The notes under the pieces were generated by a model. The model did not search any database, was not told where the DNA came from, and saw nothing but the letters and a program-made list of their open reading frames with translations. From positions 1 through 26,894 of the IMG/VR virus record IMGVR_UViG_3300021092_000170: 26,894 nt of DNA, one strand, 5' to 3'. Numbering within the stretch: position 1 is the first letter of the stretch; each line of letters opens with the position of its first letter. The position numbers and the translations under genes are program-made. Source of the DNA: a virus. Below are positions 1 through 10,681 of this stretch, one piece after another.

Positions 1-90
1 CAAACAGAATTTCATGAGAAAATTCGTAATGATGAGGACTATGATGATTGGGAATATGGAACTGAACCAACCTATGGCAAACCTCAATAA
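1..90 (+). CDS. C-terminal end of an unidentified upstream gene (partial)
   Basis: The frame starting at base 1 is open for 29 codons and closes with TAA at 88–90. The visible tail is strongly acidic and aromatic (…DEDYDDWEYGTEPTYGKPQ). Its start lies outside the window. It directly precedes gene 25, so in a T4-like structural cluster another baseplate or tail protein would be expected, but 29 residues carry no motif I can assign. The late-promoter-like AATAAATA at 86–93 overlaps its stop codon. Confidence 0.6.
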   Translation, partial: QTEFHEKIRNDEDYDDWEYGTEPTYGKPQ

Positions 91-93
91 ATA
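86..93 (+). promoter_or_regulatory. T4-type late promoter candidate (AATAAATA) before gene 25
   Basis: AATAAATA matches the T4 late promoter TATAAATA at 7 of 8 positions. It overlaps the stop codon of the upstream gene and ends 25 bases before the GTG start of gene 25. The same octamer sits in three other inter-gene gaps of this window at nearly the same distance from a start codon. Late promoter function through gp55-type sigma is inferred from T4. Confidence 0.6.
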
Positions 94-118
94 AAAGTAA
101 TGTATTTGATAGTCACAG

Positions 119-523
119 GTGCCTTTAGAGAATATTTCAAGAGGATTTAAAGATATCAGCTTGTCTTTTCTGAGGCATCCTGTGACTAATGATATTGGAA
201 CACTCTTAAATGAAGATGCAATTAAGCGATCTGTAGTCAATTTAATCAGAACAAGAGTTGGCGAAAGGTTTTTTAACTCACTTTTAGGGTCAAAGGTTGA
301 AAGTTACTTCTTTGAACTTGCAGATAGTGGTATTGTAGATCCTTTACAGGAAGAAATTAAGACTGTTCTTTCTAACTTTGAACCAAGAGTTGTTGTTAGA
401 GATGTAAATGTTGCACTATATCCTGAAGATAATGAACTTGATGTAACCATTACTTATGATATTGTTGGACTTGCTGTTCCAACACAGGCAATTAACTTCA
501 TATTACAACCAACCAGATACTAA
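119..523 (+). CDS. 25: gp25-like baseplate wedge protein
   Basis: This 134-aa protein has the length of T4 gp25 (132 aa) and belongs to the GPW/gp25 family of wedge subunits that attach to the central hub and help anchor the sheath. Visible family features are the N-terminal ISRGFKDISLSF and HPVTNDIGTL segments, the central RVGERFFNSLLGS, and the C-terminal FEPRVVVRDVNV followed by the conserved DVTITYDI strand. The start is GTG at 119: an in-frame TAG at 110–112 excludes an upstream start, and the N-terminus fits the family. There is no clear Shine–Dalgarno. The stop overlaps the gene 6 start (TAATG), so translation of the wedge pair is probably coupled. Product identity is secure; the non-ATG start is the only oddity. 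Confidence 0.95.
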   Translation: MPLENISRGFKDISLSFLRHPVTNDIGTLLNEDAIKRSVVNLIRTRVGERFFNSLLGSKVESYFFELADSGIVDPLQEEIKTVLSNFEPRVVVRDVNVALYPEDNELDVTITYDIVGLAVPTQAINFILQPTRY

Positions 524-2421
524 TGGCATTCACAGATTTCACTAATCTGGACTTCGATCAGATTAGAACCTCCATCAAAGACTACTTAAGAGCAAATTCA
601 ACCTTTAGCGACTTTGATTTTGAAGGTTCTAACTTCTCTGTACTGATTGATGTACTTGCCTATAACAGTTATCTGACTGCCTACAACACCAATATGGTGG
701 CAAATGAGGCATTTCTAGATAGTGCAACCATCAGAGAGAACGTAGTGTCTCTTGCAAGGAACATAGGATTTGTTCCACTGTCTAGAAGAGCAGCAAAAGC
801 AAATATTTCATTCATCGTAACTGAGCTCAATACCTCAATTAAGACGGTATCACTCAAATCTGGTATTGTCTGCACAGGTTCATTAGATAATACCAGTTAC
901 ATTTTCTCAATTCCAGAAGATATTACTGTCAGTGTCTCAAATGGTGAGGCAATTTTCTCTGAAGTTGACATTTATGAAGGAACATATCTCACAAAAACCT
1001 TCACTGTAGACAATTCTCAACCAAATCAGAAGTATATTGTTCCAAACCCTTATGTAGATACCTCTACAATTAGGGTAAAAGTCTATAATAACTCCCAAAG
1101 TACCACTTCAGAGGAGTATTCTTCAATTAATGATATTGTTGGCATCAGTTCTACATCACAAATCTTTTTAATTCAAGAAGTTTCTGATGAAAAATATGAA
1201 CTTTTCTTTGGTGATGGCATTTTTGGTAAGAAATTGAGTAATGGAAATGTTGTTAATGCCTCCTACGTGGTCACGAATGGGCCTGCAGGTAATGGAGCAT
1301 CCAACTTCACCTTCTCTGGCACTCTGATAGACAATAATGATGCTCTGGTGACATTATCTGTTGGTGTTGTGGTCACAAATACACCTGCTCAAAATGGTGA
1401 CGATATACAATCTATAGAGTCTGTGAGGTATTATGCACCAAGATTGTATGCATCACAGCGTAGAGCAGTAACAGCAGGTGATTATGAAGCAATTTTACCT
1501 TCAATTTACTCAAATATTGAATCAGTAACTGCTTATGGTGGTGAAGAAATGACACCACCTCAATATGGTAAGGTATTTTTAGCAGTAAAACCAAAAAATT
1601 CTGATTTTCTTGCTCAATCTACAAAAGATTTTATTTTAAATGACCTCAAGAAGTACACTATAGCAGGAATTAGACCAGAATTTGTAGATATTAATGTATT
1701 ATATGTTGAAATAGATTCTACAGTGTATTATAATTCAAACTTATCTTCTTCGCCAGAGTCCTTAAAGACTAATGTTCTGTCATCATTAACCACGTATTCA
1801 AATTCATCTGATTTGAATAAGTTTGGTGGAAGATTTAAGTATAGTAAGGCTTTAGGAATTATAGATTCTACAAGCACTGCAATTACATCAAACATAACCA
1901 AAGTAAGAATTAGAAGAAACTTTGAAGTCATTTTAAATGAACCCACAAAGTACCTGATTTGCTTTGAAAATAGATTTAATGTAAATGACAATAGAAATAA
2001 TACTATTCCAAATATTAGATCAAGTGGATTTGTAGTTAATGGAGTTACTCCCACTGTTTATATTGGGGATATTGTTGATGATTCTACATTAAAGACAGGA
2101 ACATTATATCTCTTTTCATATAGTGAAAATAAAATAGTCAAACAGATAGGAAATGTTGGTACAGTTGATTATGTGAATGGAATTATCAATATAGATAATA
2201 TAAAGGTATCTTCTACATCAAAACCCAACAAGATTATTGAGATTGATGCAATTCCATATTCTAATGATGTAATTGCCAAAAAATCAATTTACTTAAAATT
2301 AGATATTGGAAATAGCAATATTTCTATGGTTAAGGATTTAATATCATCTGGGGAAAATGCATCTGGTAGTAGATTTATTCCAGAATCAAGTTATTTCTCT
2401 GACTCAAAAGTAAGAAATTAA
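523..2421 (+). CDS. 6: gp6-like baseplate wedge protein
   Basis: At 632 aa this is close to T4 gp6 (660 aa), the subunit whose dimers form the inner ring of the baseplate. The N-terminus (FTNLDFDQIRTSIKDYLRA, then NFSVLIDVLAYNSYLTAYNTN) is characteristic of T4-like gp6. A Baseplate_J-type segment is seen around residues 300–370 (RRAVTAGDYEAILPSIYSNI and GKVFLAVKPK). The gene overlaps gene 25 by one base and its stop is one base from the next start, so it is part of a tightly coupled wedge operon. An oddity is composition: the 5' half is clearly richer in G+C than the 3' half (33 of 60 bases in 1261–1320 against 14 of 60 in 1981–2040). That may mark a recombination junction or simply different constraint. 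Identity is from motif recognition plus order next to gene 25. Confidence 0.92.
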   Translation: MAFTDFTNLDFDQIRTSIKDYLRANSTFSDFDFEGSNFSVLIDVLAYNSYLTAYNTNMVANEAFLDSATIRENVVSLARNIGFVPLSRRAAKANISFIVTELNTSIKTVSLKSGIVCTGSLDNTSYIFSIPEDITVSVSNGEAIFSEVDIYEGTYLTKTFTVDNSQPNQKYIVPNPYVDTSTIRVKVYNNSQSTTSEEYSSINDIVGISSTSQIFLIQEVSDEKYELFFGDGIFGKKLSNGNVVNASYVVTNGPAGNGASNFTFSGTLIDNNDALVTLSVGVVVTNTPAQNGDDIQSIESVRYYAPRLYASQRRAVTAGDYEAILPSIYSNIESVTAYGGEEMTPPQYGKVFLAVKPKNSDFLAQSTKDFILNDLKKYTIAGIRPEFVDINVLYVEIDSTVYYNSNLSSSPESLKTNVLSSLTTYSNSSDLNKFGGRFKYSKALGIIDSTSTAITSNITKVRIRRNFEVILNEPTKYLICFENRFNVNDNRNNTIPNIRSSGFVVNGVTPTVYIGDIVDDSTLKTGTLYLFSYSENKIVKQIGNVGTVDYVNGIINIDNIKVSSTSKPNKIIEIDAIPYSNDVIAKKSIYLKLDIGNSNISMVKDLISSGENASGSRFIPESSYFSDSKVRN

Positions 2422-2422
2422 A

Positions 2423-5400
2423 ATGAATCAAGACAATAAAGTAGTAAAAATTAAGGATATTGTTTATAATCAAATTCCTGAATTTATTCTATCAGATAAT
2501 CCAAATTTTTCAGAATTTTTAAAGCAATATTATACATCACAAGAATTTCAAGGTTCTGCAGTAGATCTTGCAGAAAATTTAATTAATTACAAGAATTTTG
2601 ATGCGTTTGATAATACTAATTTATATTCAGACACTGTACTAACAGAAAATGTAGATTTTTTTGATGATGAGATTTTTGTAGAATCTGTTAGTGGGTATCC
2701 ACAAGAATATGGATTGATTAAGATTGATAATGAAATCATCACGTACACTGGAATTACTACAAATTCCTTTACTGGATGTGTTCGTGGATTTAGTGGCATT
2801 TCATCATTAACACAAGAGAATAATCCAGAATTTTTAGTCTTTTCTCAAACAGAATCTTCAGAGCATACTTCAGGTGCTGCTGTTCAAAACTTAACTAACT
2901 TATTTTTACAAGAGTTTTTTAGAAAAACCAAGTATCAATTTATTCCTGGATTTGAAGAAATTGATTTTGACAGTAGAATTAATGTTCCCAACTTTATTAG
3001 TAAAGCAAGAACATTTTATGAGACCAAAGGAACTGATGAAGCATACAAAATACTGTTCAAAGTCCTCTATGGACAAGATGTAAAGGTCATCAAACCTGAT
3101 GACTATACATTCAAACCATCTGATGATAAATGGACTGTCTGTGAGTCATTTAGATGTGAATTAATATCAGGAGACCCTATTAAATTAGTAGGTCAAACAC
3201 TTTATCAAGATAAAAGTGTAGATGGAAGAATTTTACCAGCTTCTGGTTCAATCTATAGTGTTGATAGGTTTTATGTAAAGAATAAAGTCTTCTATAAAAT
3301 TAATTTATTCTCTGGATATTCTGCAAACTTAAGTTCAACTGGTTCTATTTTTGGTTCTTTTCTAGAGACTCCAAAAACTTATGTTGTAGAAGATATTTCT
3401 TCAGGTGCAAATGTTATTACAGTTGATTCTACTATTGGATTTGAAAAATCTGGAACTATCTACATTAATGATCTTACAGTAACTTATACAGATAAAACAA
3501 CAAATCAATTTTTAAATTGTTCTGGAATTTCTCAAAGTATACTTTCAAAATCAGAAGTATATGGAGACAATTTTGTTTATGGATATCAAGCAGACTCAAA
3601 CACTCAAGTTAAATTGAGAATAGTTGGTTCTCTTTCAGGAATAGAGTATTCTACAGTTTCTTATGCACTCAAAGGTGACCCAATTAAAGTAGATAATTTA
3701 GGAAATCTTGATGACAATCCTTTTACAAAATCTTTAATTTATAATTTACCTTTAACTGTATATTCTGGTGTATTGACTACATCATTACCAAATTATAGTT
3801 TAGAGGGAATCAGCTTATCTACTGGAAATGTAAAAACTTTACACAATCACAAATTGAGAAATAGTGATGTTGTAGATTTATATAGAACCAACTTTAATGA
3901 AAGAATTAAATCTAATGTAGATGTTTCTACAAGTAATGCAACTCCAAAACAGTACACAATTAACGTGTCTGGAATTTCTTCCTATGTTGGATCAAGAATA
4001 ACTGCAAAAAGAAAATTATTTAAATCACAGTCAACAACATATCCAGAAGTTAATAATAAGTTTACTGCAAATATTCAAAACTCTTTTGTAGATGAAACTT
4101 ATAACTACATAACTTCTAATGGATTTCCTAATTATAACATAACTCCATACAAAAGACAATTTTCATTTACTGTAAATCAAAGTGACTATGAATCTTTAGA
4201 AGGATCTCATAATTTTTATGATGGTGAATTAGTAACTGTAACTAATTACACTATTACTGGCAATTATTCCAATCCAGTTGGTGTTACTACAGGTGTATCT
4301 TTTTATGTTAAAAACATTAATGGTGATACTATTAAATTAGCATATTCTGCAGAAAATATTGCCAATTCATCTTTTATTAGTTTTTATGAATTAGTCAATC
4401 CTCCTGTAAACAATTCTGTTAAAGGATATGTTAGTTCATTTACTTTGATTGATAATAGTTTATATGGAAACACATTTACTTCAGCAAAAATATTTAAAAA
4501 GTTTCCTAAAATTCCAAATGTTCTAATTTCTGATGTAGAAACATTACCAGGACCAATAGGAATTTTAGCAAATGGCGTAGAAATCAAAAATTACAAATCT
4601 TATGATAAAGTTTACTATGGTGAAATAACATCTATTAATATTTTAAACCCTGGAACAAATTATGATATTGCAAATCCTCCAAGATTTTTAATCAATAATG
4701 GAAATGATACTCAAACCACTGTTATACCTCAATTAACTGGTAAAATAACTAAATTAATTGTAACTGATCAAGGATTCAATTATACTAAACCTCCAACAAT
4801 CACAGTGTTTGGTGGAGGAAATGATTCTGTAAAGACTGAAGTTAAAATGAAACTTCAGGCAAAAGAATTAGAGTTTACTGCATCTTCTGCAGGAGGGTAT
4901 GTTAGTGATATTAATGACCAGTTTACATTCCCATCCAAGCATTATCTTATAACTGGAGAAGAAGTTGTATATCAAACTTTAGGAGGGTTTCCAATAGGCA
5001 TAGGAACCTTAGCAAGTGAATACTTAGTTAATGATAGCGTTTACTATGTAATTACTGTTGGTGCTGGAACATCATTTAGATTAGCTTATACTAAAAATGA
5101 TGCTTTAACAAATAATTATATTTCTATTAGAGAATATGGGGCAGGAACTCAAAGGTTTGTATCAACCAAAAAGAAACTTGTAGTAGATTCTGTCAATTTA
5201 ATTGATGTAAACACTGAATTTAAATATAAAAAAGTATTAGCAGGACCTAATGATGTAAACCATTATGATAGTGTTATTACCATAAAAAATCATGGGTTTT
5301 CTACAGATGATGAAGTAAGATATTCTTTTTCTGGCACAACTTTATCAGGAATTAGTACAGAAACAAATTATTATATTCACAAAATAGATGAAAATAGATT

Positions 5401-8400
5401 TAAATTAAAAACAAGCAAAACTTCAACAACATATGTTGACTTTGGAGTTTCTGATATATTTTCAATTTACTTCTTTGAATATTCACCAATTAGAGTAAAT
5501 GTTTCTGGTTCTCTTGCAACAGATGGACAAGGAAACATTATAGGTTCTCAAGCAACAATAAAACCTATAGTTTTAGGCAAAGTTACTGAAGTACAAACTG
5601 GATTCTTTGGGCAGTATGGATATGGAACTCCAACAATCCTTAATTATAAAAATGCTCCAACAATTAAGGAATTGGTTGGAGAAGGAGCAAACTTAGAACC
5701 TGTTGTAGTAGATGGTAAAATTATTAAAGTAATAGTTAAAAGTTCAGGAAACAACTATTACAATTCTATCAAGTTAATTGTTGAAGGTTCTGGTTATGGT
5801 GCTCAACTTGAACCTGTGATAGTAAATGGACAGATTACCTCTATATCAATTGTTAATGGTGGTGTTGGGTATAACAGTTCAACTGATATAAAAATAGACC
5901 CTGTAGGCAAGAATTTAAAACTTTCCACTAATTTACAGTCTTGGTCATTAAATGAAATATACAAATTAGGTTCAACTAATGTTTCTTCAGGGGTTCTTTT
6001 AGGAAAGAAACACTCATACTTTGGAAATACTTTTAACATCTTTTATCTAAACTCTGATTTGTGGTCACAGTTTAATATTCCAGAATTAGCAACAAATCAA
6101 AATCCAACATCACATTCTTCAATAATTGGATGGGCTTATGATGGTTCTCCAATTTATGGTCCAGATGGATACACTAATCCTGATGGAACTGGTGGGTTTA
6201 GAAGAATGACCTCAAGTTATCAAATAAAATCTACATTATCAACAAATAGACCAGATTCCTCTACATTCCCTCCAGGTTCACTTATAGAGGACTATGAGTA
6301 TGTTGAAGGTCTTGGAAGATTGGACAAATATAATGGAAGATTCTGTGCAACTCCAGAATTTCCAAATGGTGTATATGCATATTTCTGTACTGTTTCAAAT
6401 ACAAGAAACCCAATATTCCCATACTTCATAGGAAATTACTACAAGTACACGCCAGAACAGGATAATTTAGATTTAAGAATTAATCAAGATTTAAACTTTA
6501 ACGCTTTAAACATATCAAAACACACCCTTCCATATGGTGTAGAAAATAAACAAAATTATTATGAATACTTTAACTTTAATGAAAAGTCAAAATCAGGAGA
6601 AATTTTAGTCACAAATTCTTCAAGAGGACGAGTTGATGATGTTCTTGTTGTTAATGGTGGATTTAATTATTCAATAGGTAATAGAATATCTTTTGACAAC
6701 TCCAATACTGGTGGGTTTGGAGCTTTAGCAGAAGTATCAGAACTTTCTGGAGTTGGAATTAATAGCATTCAATCTTCAACTCAAACACTATCTAATGTAA
6801 CTTTGATTTATGAAAAAGGTTCAGTTGTTGGTATTGCTACTACAACTCACAACATTAAGGATAAAAGTTATATTAAAATTTCTGGAGTGTCTACAACTAC
6901 ATTCTCTGATTTAGAAGGATTTGTTCAAGTAAATGTTCCATTAAAAGAAACGCAATTACTTGAAGGGATATCTGACCAAACTACTACTGGAATAGTTACT
7001 TCAATTCAAGTCAAAGATTCTATCTTAAATTTTGACATAGATTCTTTAATTAAGATAGACTCAGAAACTTTGAAAGTAATTGGATTGGATTTCACAAACA
7101 ACTTTATTAATGTTTTAAGGGAAAGTGGAGCAACATCTCATAATTTAGGAACATCAGTCACACTACTGCAAAGTAGATTTAATTTCAATTCTTCTAGTTC
7201 AGATCTCCCTCCTAAAAATGAAGCATACTACTTCAATCCACAACAATCTGTATCTGTAGGAGTTTCTACTGCAATTGGTGCAGGAAACACATTATCAATT
7301 TTACCATTAGGATATGGAGTAAGCAATACTGAATTTATTCCCACTGGAAGAATTTTCTTACCCAATCACAAATTTAAAACTGGAGAAAAAGTAATTTATA
7401 CTCCTGCAGAAAATTCAATAGTGGTTTCTGAATTTGGCAATTTAAGTGGGATTTCAACTTTATATGTTGTCAAAATTGATAATAATGTAATTGGACTAAC
7501 AAGTTCAATTACAACAACTAACAGTACTGATAATCTCTTATTATACACTTCAGCAGAAAACAATTACCTTCATAAGTTAAATTCAAATAGAAGTGTTGTT
7601 ACTGCTAATGTCAATACAAATAAAACTGTAGTATCTACAGCACAAACTCATGGATTATTAGTTGAGGATAAAGTATACTTAACTGTAAATTCTGGAGTCA
7701 CTACAACATATATTGCATCATATGATACATCAACAGCAAAGTTAAGAATAAACTCTCAAAATAACCCTAATGTTAATGCTTATGAAAATGAAATTGTGAC
7801 ATTTGATACATCTTCTGATACTCTCTCTGATACTAATTTTAAATTATATACAGATTCTGAATTTAAAAACGAATACTTGGGAAATGTACAAAATGGTATT
7901 GAAGTTACAAAAACTTCTACAGCACTAACTTTAAGAATTTCAAGATATACCCCTAAAATTCTTTATTACAATATAGAGTCAACCTCCAAAAAAGTATTTT
8001 CAGATGAATCTGTATTTAAATTTAATACTATCAATATAAATCCAAGTTTGTATAATGATATTGTTGTTGGCATTACTACAGTCTCTGATAATTCTTTTGA
8101 AGTTAATTATCCAGTAGACCCAGAAAATAGACATTATATTTCAGGAATTTCTACACTATCTTATAAGGTAACTTCTTCAAATACTCCTGGTTCTATAAGT
8201 AAAGTTAAATTATTGTCTAAAGGAAGTGAGTATCAAAGACTGCCAAAGATATCTTCAATTTCTGGAAATGGATCTGGATCTAATTTAATACCTATTAGTA
8301 AAAGCATAGGAAAAATTGTAAAAAGCACTGTTGTAAATGATGAATGTGTCTTGCCATTTGATAAAACTTTAAAACCATTTTCAAAAGGATACTCATCAAC

Positions 8401-10681
8401 ATTTGTATACAATAATTATAAAGTTGAGACACTAAGTATTGTTGAAAGAGGAGCAAATTATTTAAGTGCTCCTAAAATTAATTTGTATAGTGTTGAGTCT
8501 AGCGACTTAGTTCCTGATTTTGCTGCTAATGTTACTATTAGAAATGGATCATTAGATGAAATTGAACTTGTCAATCCAAGTTCTGGGTTATATTCTACAG
8601 ATGATAAAATAGTCTTTACAGAAAATAATAATGGATTAAAAATTCTTGGAATAAGCACTGCATTTGCTTCAAATCAATATCAAATTACTTTAACCTTAGA
8701 AACACCAATATCAGGATTTACTACAAGCAATCCATTACCATTTTTAATTGATGATGAAATTTTTGTAGAAGGAATAGAAGAAAATCTTGGTGCAGGATAC
8801 AACTCATCAGATTATGATTACAACTTCTTTAAAGTTGTTGGAGTACAAACTTCTCTTGGATCTGAAAATGCAGCTCAAATAACATATCAATTAAAACAGT
8901 ATCCTGGAGTGTTTTCTGTAGAAGGAACTTTAGATAATAATGCCTATGTTGTAAACTCTAATATCTTACCTAAAGTTACAGCAAATCTTGTAGAAAATAT
9001 TTTCTACAGTAATGAGTCAGTAGCAGATTCTACAATAATCTCAAATCAAAATAATGACCCTGTAACGAATTTATTAAAAATCAAAAATCCAAATTCTGTA
9101 CAAGTTGGAAATATTCTAACTGGAACTTCAAGTTTATCAAAAGGTAAAGTTTATAAGATTGAAAATTACAATTTAATTTTAAAATCTTCCTCAAGTGTTC
9201 TTAAAACTATAGGATGGCAAACCCAACAAGGTCAATTATCATCTACTGTACAAAAACTTCCAGATAATGATTATTATCAAAGATTTGCTTATTCACTTAA
9301 GAGTAAAAAATCATTAAGTGATTGGGATTCAGTAGTGTCTGACACCTCTCATGTTGCAGGATATAAAAAGTTTAGTGATTTAGTAGTAGAATCTTTACCA
9401 TCTGGAATTTCTTCTATTACAACAGATGATTCATCAAAGGTTAATATTGCTCTTAGTTCTTTTGCAGACCTAACCACAATTAATGATTTTGATTTAGTCT
9501 TTGAGAATGTTGAAGATTACAATCTCACAGCATCAGATATTATTAAATTTAACAGTAAAGTTTTGTCAGATTATTTATTATCAAAAGAAAATTTAGTTTT
9601 AAAAATAGATGATATCTCTAATTTATTTAATACTACTGTTCCACCAGTGGTTGTAATTCCTATAGATGAAATTACTGGCAGTCTTGTTTCAAAATATGTA
9701 TTTTTTGTAGAAGCTTCAAATTCTTTCTTGGGACCATTTTTATTCCCACAATTCTTTGAATTATTAGTAACCAGAAATGGAGAAATCATAAACTTGACTT
9801 CATATTCTTATTTTGAAAGTAATGATTTTGGAAAAGTTACTGCAGAACCTTTGGGCGATAATACAATGGTCATTAATTATATTCCAGTCAACATATTCAA
9901 TTCTTTGTCAATTAAAGCTGTTAGAGAAAATGTAGACACAGTTGTAGGAGTTTCTACAACATCATACGGTTATGTTAGAAATGTTACAGTGACTTCAAAT
10001 TATGCCTCTGAAGTTTCTCCAACCCAGAAAACAATTTACTCAATACCATTATCAGAATCATCTTCTGGCACTTTGTTTGTAGGAATATCTTCACAATTAA
10101 ACCGTATTGAAAGTTCCCAAGAAATGGCATTTTTATATGATTCTGGATGTGTTCAATATAATAACTATGCATCAAACCAAATAGTTGGATTAGGAACTAT
10201 TGGCATTTCTACTTCTGGAGGAGATTTATTAATTACTTATGATGGAGTTTCTGGTGTTGGAGTGACTGTTTACAGCAACATTACATTCTTAACCAATACA
10301 TTAACTTCTCCAAGTGAAATAGTTGATTCTCCAACAAGATTAAATAGTTCTGCAGTTTCTGGAAGTTATACTTCTGGAAATGATGAAATTATTGCTACCA
10401 TTTCAGCAGACTATGCGGCATCAAAATATGGTATTGAAGTGACTAAAACTGTAGGAGTAACTACACAAAAAAGTTTTGTTTTACTTGACACAATTCACTA
10501 TCAACAAAATACCTACTTAAATAATATAAACTATTCTGTACTTGGAAATATTGATGATTTATCCTTTGAAACCACTTATGAATCAGGTACAAATTCTTAC
10601 TTATTATCTTACATTCCAGCAAATAATGCCAATTACTCCATTAAATTCTTTGAGAAAAATATTTTAACAACACAATCATAA
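2423..10681 (+). CDS. giant virion structural protein at the gp7 position, with YHYH-like domain
   Basis: This 2752-aa protein lies between genes 6 and 8, where T4 encodes gp7 (1032 aa). A role as a baseplate wedge component is inferred from position. The first ~240 residues (IPEFILSDNPNFSEFLKQYY, then ARTFYETKGTDEAYKILFKV) are a domain I recognise from marine T4-like phages. Residues ~90–126 and ~335–370 each hold an 'I-x-I-D-x-E-I-I-T-Y-T' type module. Residues ~735–2060 hold eight 'V-x-N-x-G-x-x-Y' beta repeats and about five 'H-x-F-x-T-G-E-x-V-x-Y' repeats. Residues ~1195–1340 form a YHYH-like domain (WAYDGSPIYGPDGY at 1237, then LDKYNGRF, then FPYFIGNYY), with YAYF at 1318–1321 where YHYH is expected. 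The last ~480 residues lack these repeats. No signal peptide or membrane segment is seen. Virion role is likely; exact location is inferred. Confidence 0.85.
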   Translation: MNQDNKVVKIKDIVYNQIPEFILSDNPNFSEFLKQYYTSQEFQGSAVDLAENLINYKNFDAFDNTNLYSDTVLTENVDFFDDEIFVESVSGYPQEYGLIKIDNEIITYTGITTNSFTGCVRGFSGISSLTQENNPEFLVFSQTESSEHTSGAAVQNLTNLFLQEFFRKTKYQFIPGFEEIDFDSRINVPNFISKARTFYETKGTDEAYKILFKVLYGQDVKVIKPDDYTFKPSDDKWTVCESFRCELISGDPIKLVGQTLYQDKSVDGRILPASGSIYSVDRFYVKNKVFYKINLFSGYSANLSSTGSIFGSFLETPKTYVVEDISSGANVITVDSTIGFEKSGTIYINDLTVTYTDKTTNQFLNCSGISQSILSKSEVYGDNFVYGYQADSNTQVKLRIVGSLSGIEYSTVSYALKGDPIKVDNLGNLDDNPFTKSLIYNLPLTVYSGVLTTSLPNYSLEGISLSTGNVKTLHNHKLRNSDVVDLYRTNFNERIKSNVDVSTSNATPKQYTINVSGISSYVGSRITAKRKLFKSQSTTYPEVNNKFTANIQNSFVDETYNYITSNGFPNYNITPYKRQFSFTVNQSDYESLEGSHNFYDGELVTVTNYTITGNYSNPVGVTTGVSFYVKNINGDTIKLAYSAENIANSSFISFYELVNPPVNNSVKGYVSSFTLIDNSLYGNTFTSAKIFKKFPKIPNVLISDVETLPGPIGILANGVEIKNYKSYDKVYYGEITSINILNPGTNYDIANPPRFLINNGNDTQTTVIPQLTGKITKLIVTDQGFNYTKPPTITVFGGGNDSVKTEVKMKLQAKELEFTASSAGGYVSDINDQFTFPSKHYLITGEEVVYQTLGGFPIGIGTLASEYLVNDSVYYVITVGAGTSFRLAYTKNDALTNNYISIREYGAGTQRFVSTKKKLVVDSVNLIDVNTEFKYKKVLAGPNDVNHYDSVITIKNHGFSTDDEVRYSFSGTTLSGISTETNYYIHKIDENRFKLKTSKTSTTYVDFGVSDIFSIYFFEYSPIRVNVSGSLATDGQGNIIGSQATIKPIVLGKVTEVQTGFFGQYGYGTPTILNYKNAPTIKELVGEGANLEPVVVDGKIIKVIVKSSGNNYYNSIKLIVEGSGYGAQLEPVIVNGQITSISIVNGGVGYNSSTDIKIDPVGKNLKLSTNLQSWSLNEIYKLGSTNVSSGVLLGKKHSYFGNTFNIFYLNSDLWSQFNIPELATNQNPTSHSSIIGWAYDGSPIYGPDGYTNPDGTGGFRRMTSSYQIKSTLSTNRPDSSTFPPGSLIEDYEYVEGLGRLDKYNGRFCATPEFPNGVYAYFCTVSNTRNPIFPYFIGNYYKYTPEQDNLDLRINQDLNFNALNISKHTLPYGVENKQNYYEYFNFNEKSKSGEILVTNSSRGRVDDVLVVNGGFNYSIGNRISFDNSNTGGFGALAEVSELSGVGINSIQSSTQTLSNVTLIYEKGSVVGIATTTHNIKDKSYIKISGVSTTTFSDLEGFVQVNVPLKETQLLEGISDQTTTGIVTSIQVKDSILNFDIDSLIKIDSETLKVIGLDFTNNFINVLRESGATSHNLGTSVTLLQSRFNFNSSSSDLPPKNEAYYFNPQQSVSVGVSTAIGAGNTLSILPLGYGVSNTEFIPTGRIFLPNHKFKTGEKVIYTPAENSIVVSEFGNLSGISTLYVVKIDNNVIGLTSSITTTNSTDNLLLYTSAENNYLHKLNSNRSVVTANVNTNKTVVSTAQTHGLLVEDKVYLTVNSGVTTTYIASYDTSTAKLRINSQNNPNVNAYENEIVTFDTSSDTLSDTNFKLYTDSEFKNEYLGNVQNGIEVTKTSTALTLRISRYTPKILYYNIESTSKKVFSDESVFKFNTININPSLYNDIVVGITTVSDNSFEVNYPVDPENRHYISGISTLSYKVTSSNTPGSISKVKLLSKGSEYQRLPKISSISGNGSGSNLIPISKSIGKIVKSTVVNDECVLPFDKTLKPFSKGYSSTFVYNNYKVETLSIVERGANYLSAPKINLYSVESSDLVPDFAANVTIRNGSLDEIELVNPSSGLYSTDDKIVFTENNNGLKILGISTAFASNQYQITLTLETPISGFTTSNPLPFLIDDEIFVEGIEENLGAGYNSSDYDYNFFKVVGVQTSLGSENAAQITYQLKQYPGVFSVEGTLDNNAYVVNSNILPKVTANLVENIFYSNESVADSTIISNQNNDPVTNLLKIKNPNSVQVGNILTGTSSLSKGKVYKIENYNLILKSSSSVLKTIGWQTQQGQLSSTVQKLPDNDYYQRFAYSLKSKKSLSDWDSVVSDTSHVAGYKKFSDLVVESLPSGISSITTDDSSKVNIALSSFADLTTINDFDLVFENVEDYNLTASDIIKFNSKVLSDYLLSKENLVLKIDDISNLFNTTVPPVVVIPIDEITGSLVSKYVFFVEASNSFLGPFLFPQFFELLVTRNGEIINLTSYSYFESNDFGKVTAEPLGDNTMVINYIPVNIFNSLSIKAVRENVDTVVGVSTTSYGYVRNVTVTSNYASEVSPTQKTIYSIPLSESSSGTLFVGISSQLNRIESSQEMAFLYDSGCVQYNNYASNQIVGLGTIGISTSGGDLLITYDGVSGVGVTVYSNITFLTNTLTSPSEIVDSPTRLNSSAVSGSYTSGNDEIIATISADYAASKYGIEVTKTVGVTTQKSFVLLDTIHYQQNTYLNNINYSVLGNIDDLSFETTYESGTNSYLLSYIPANNANYSIKFFEKNILTTQS

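Noticed and set aside
1728-2054. 108-codon minus-strand open frame with a hydrophobic stretch inside gene 6
   Set aside because: The apparent membrane segment arises from AAT/AAA-rich sense codons read in reverse; it lies within gp6 with no supporting signals.
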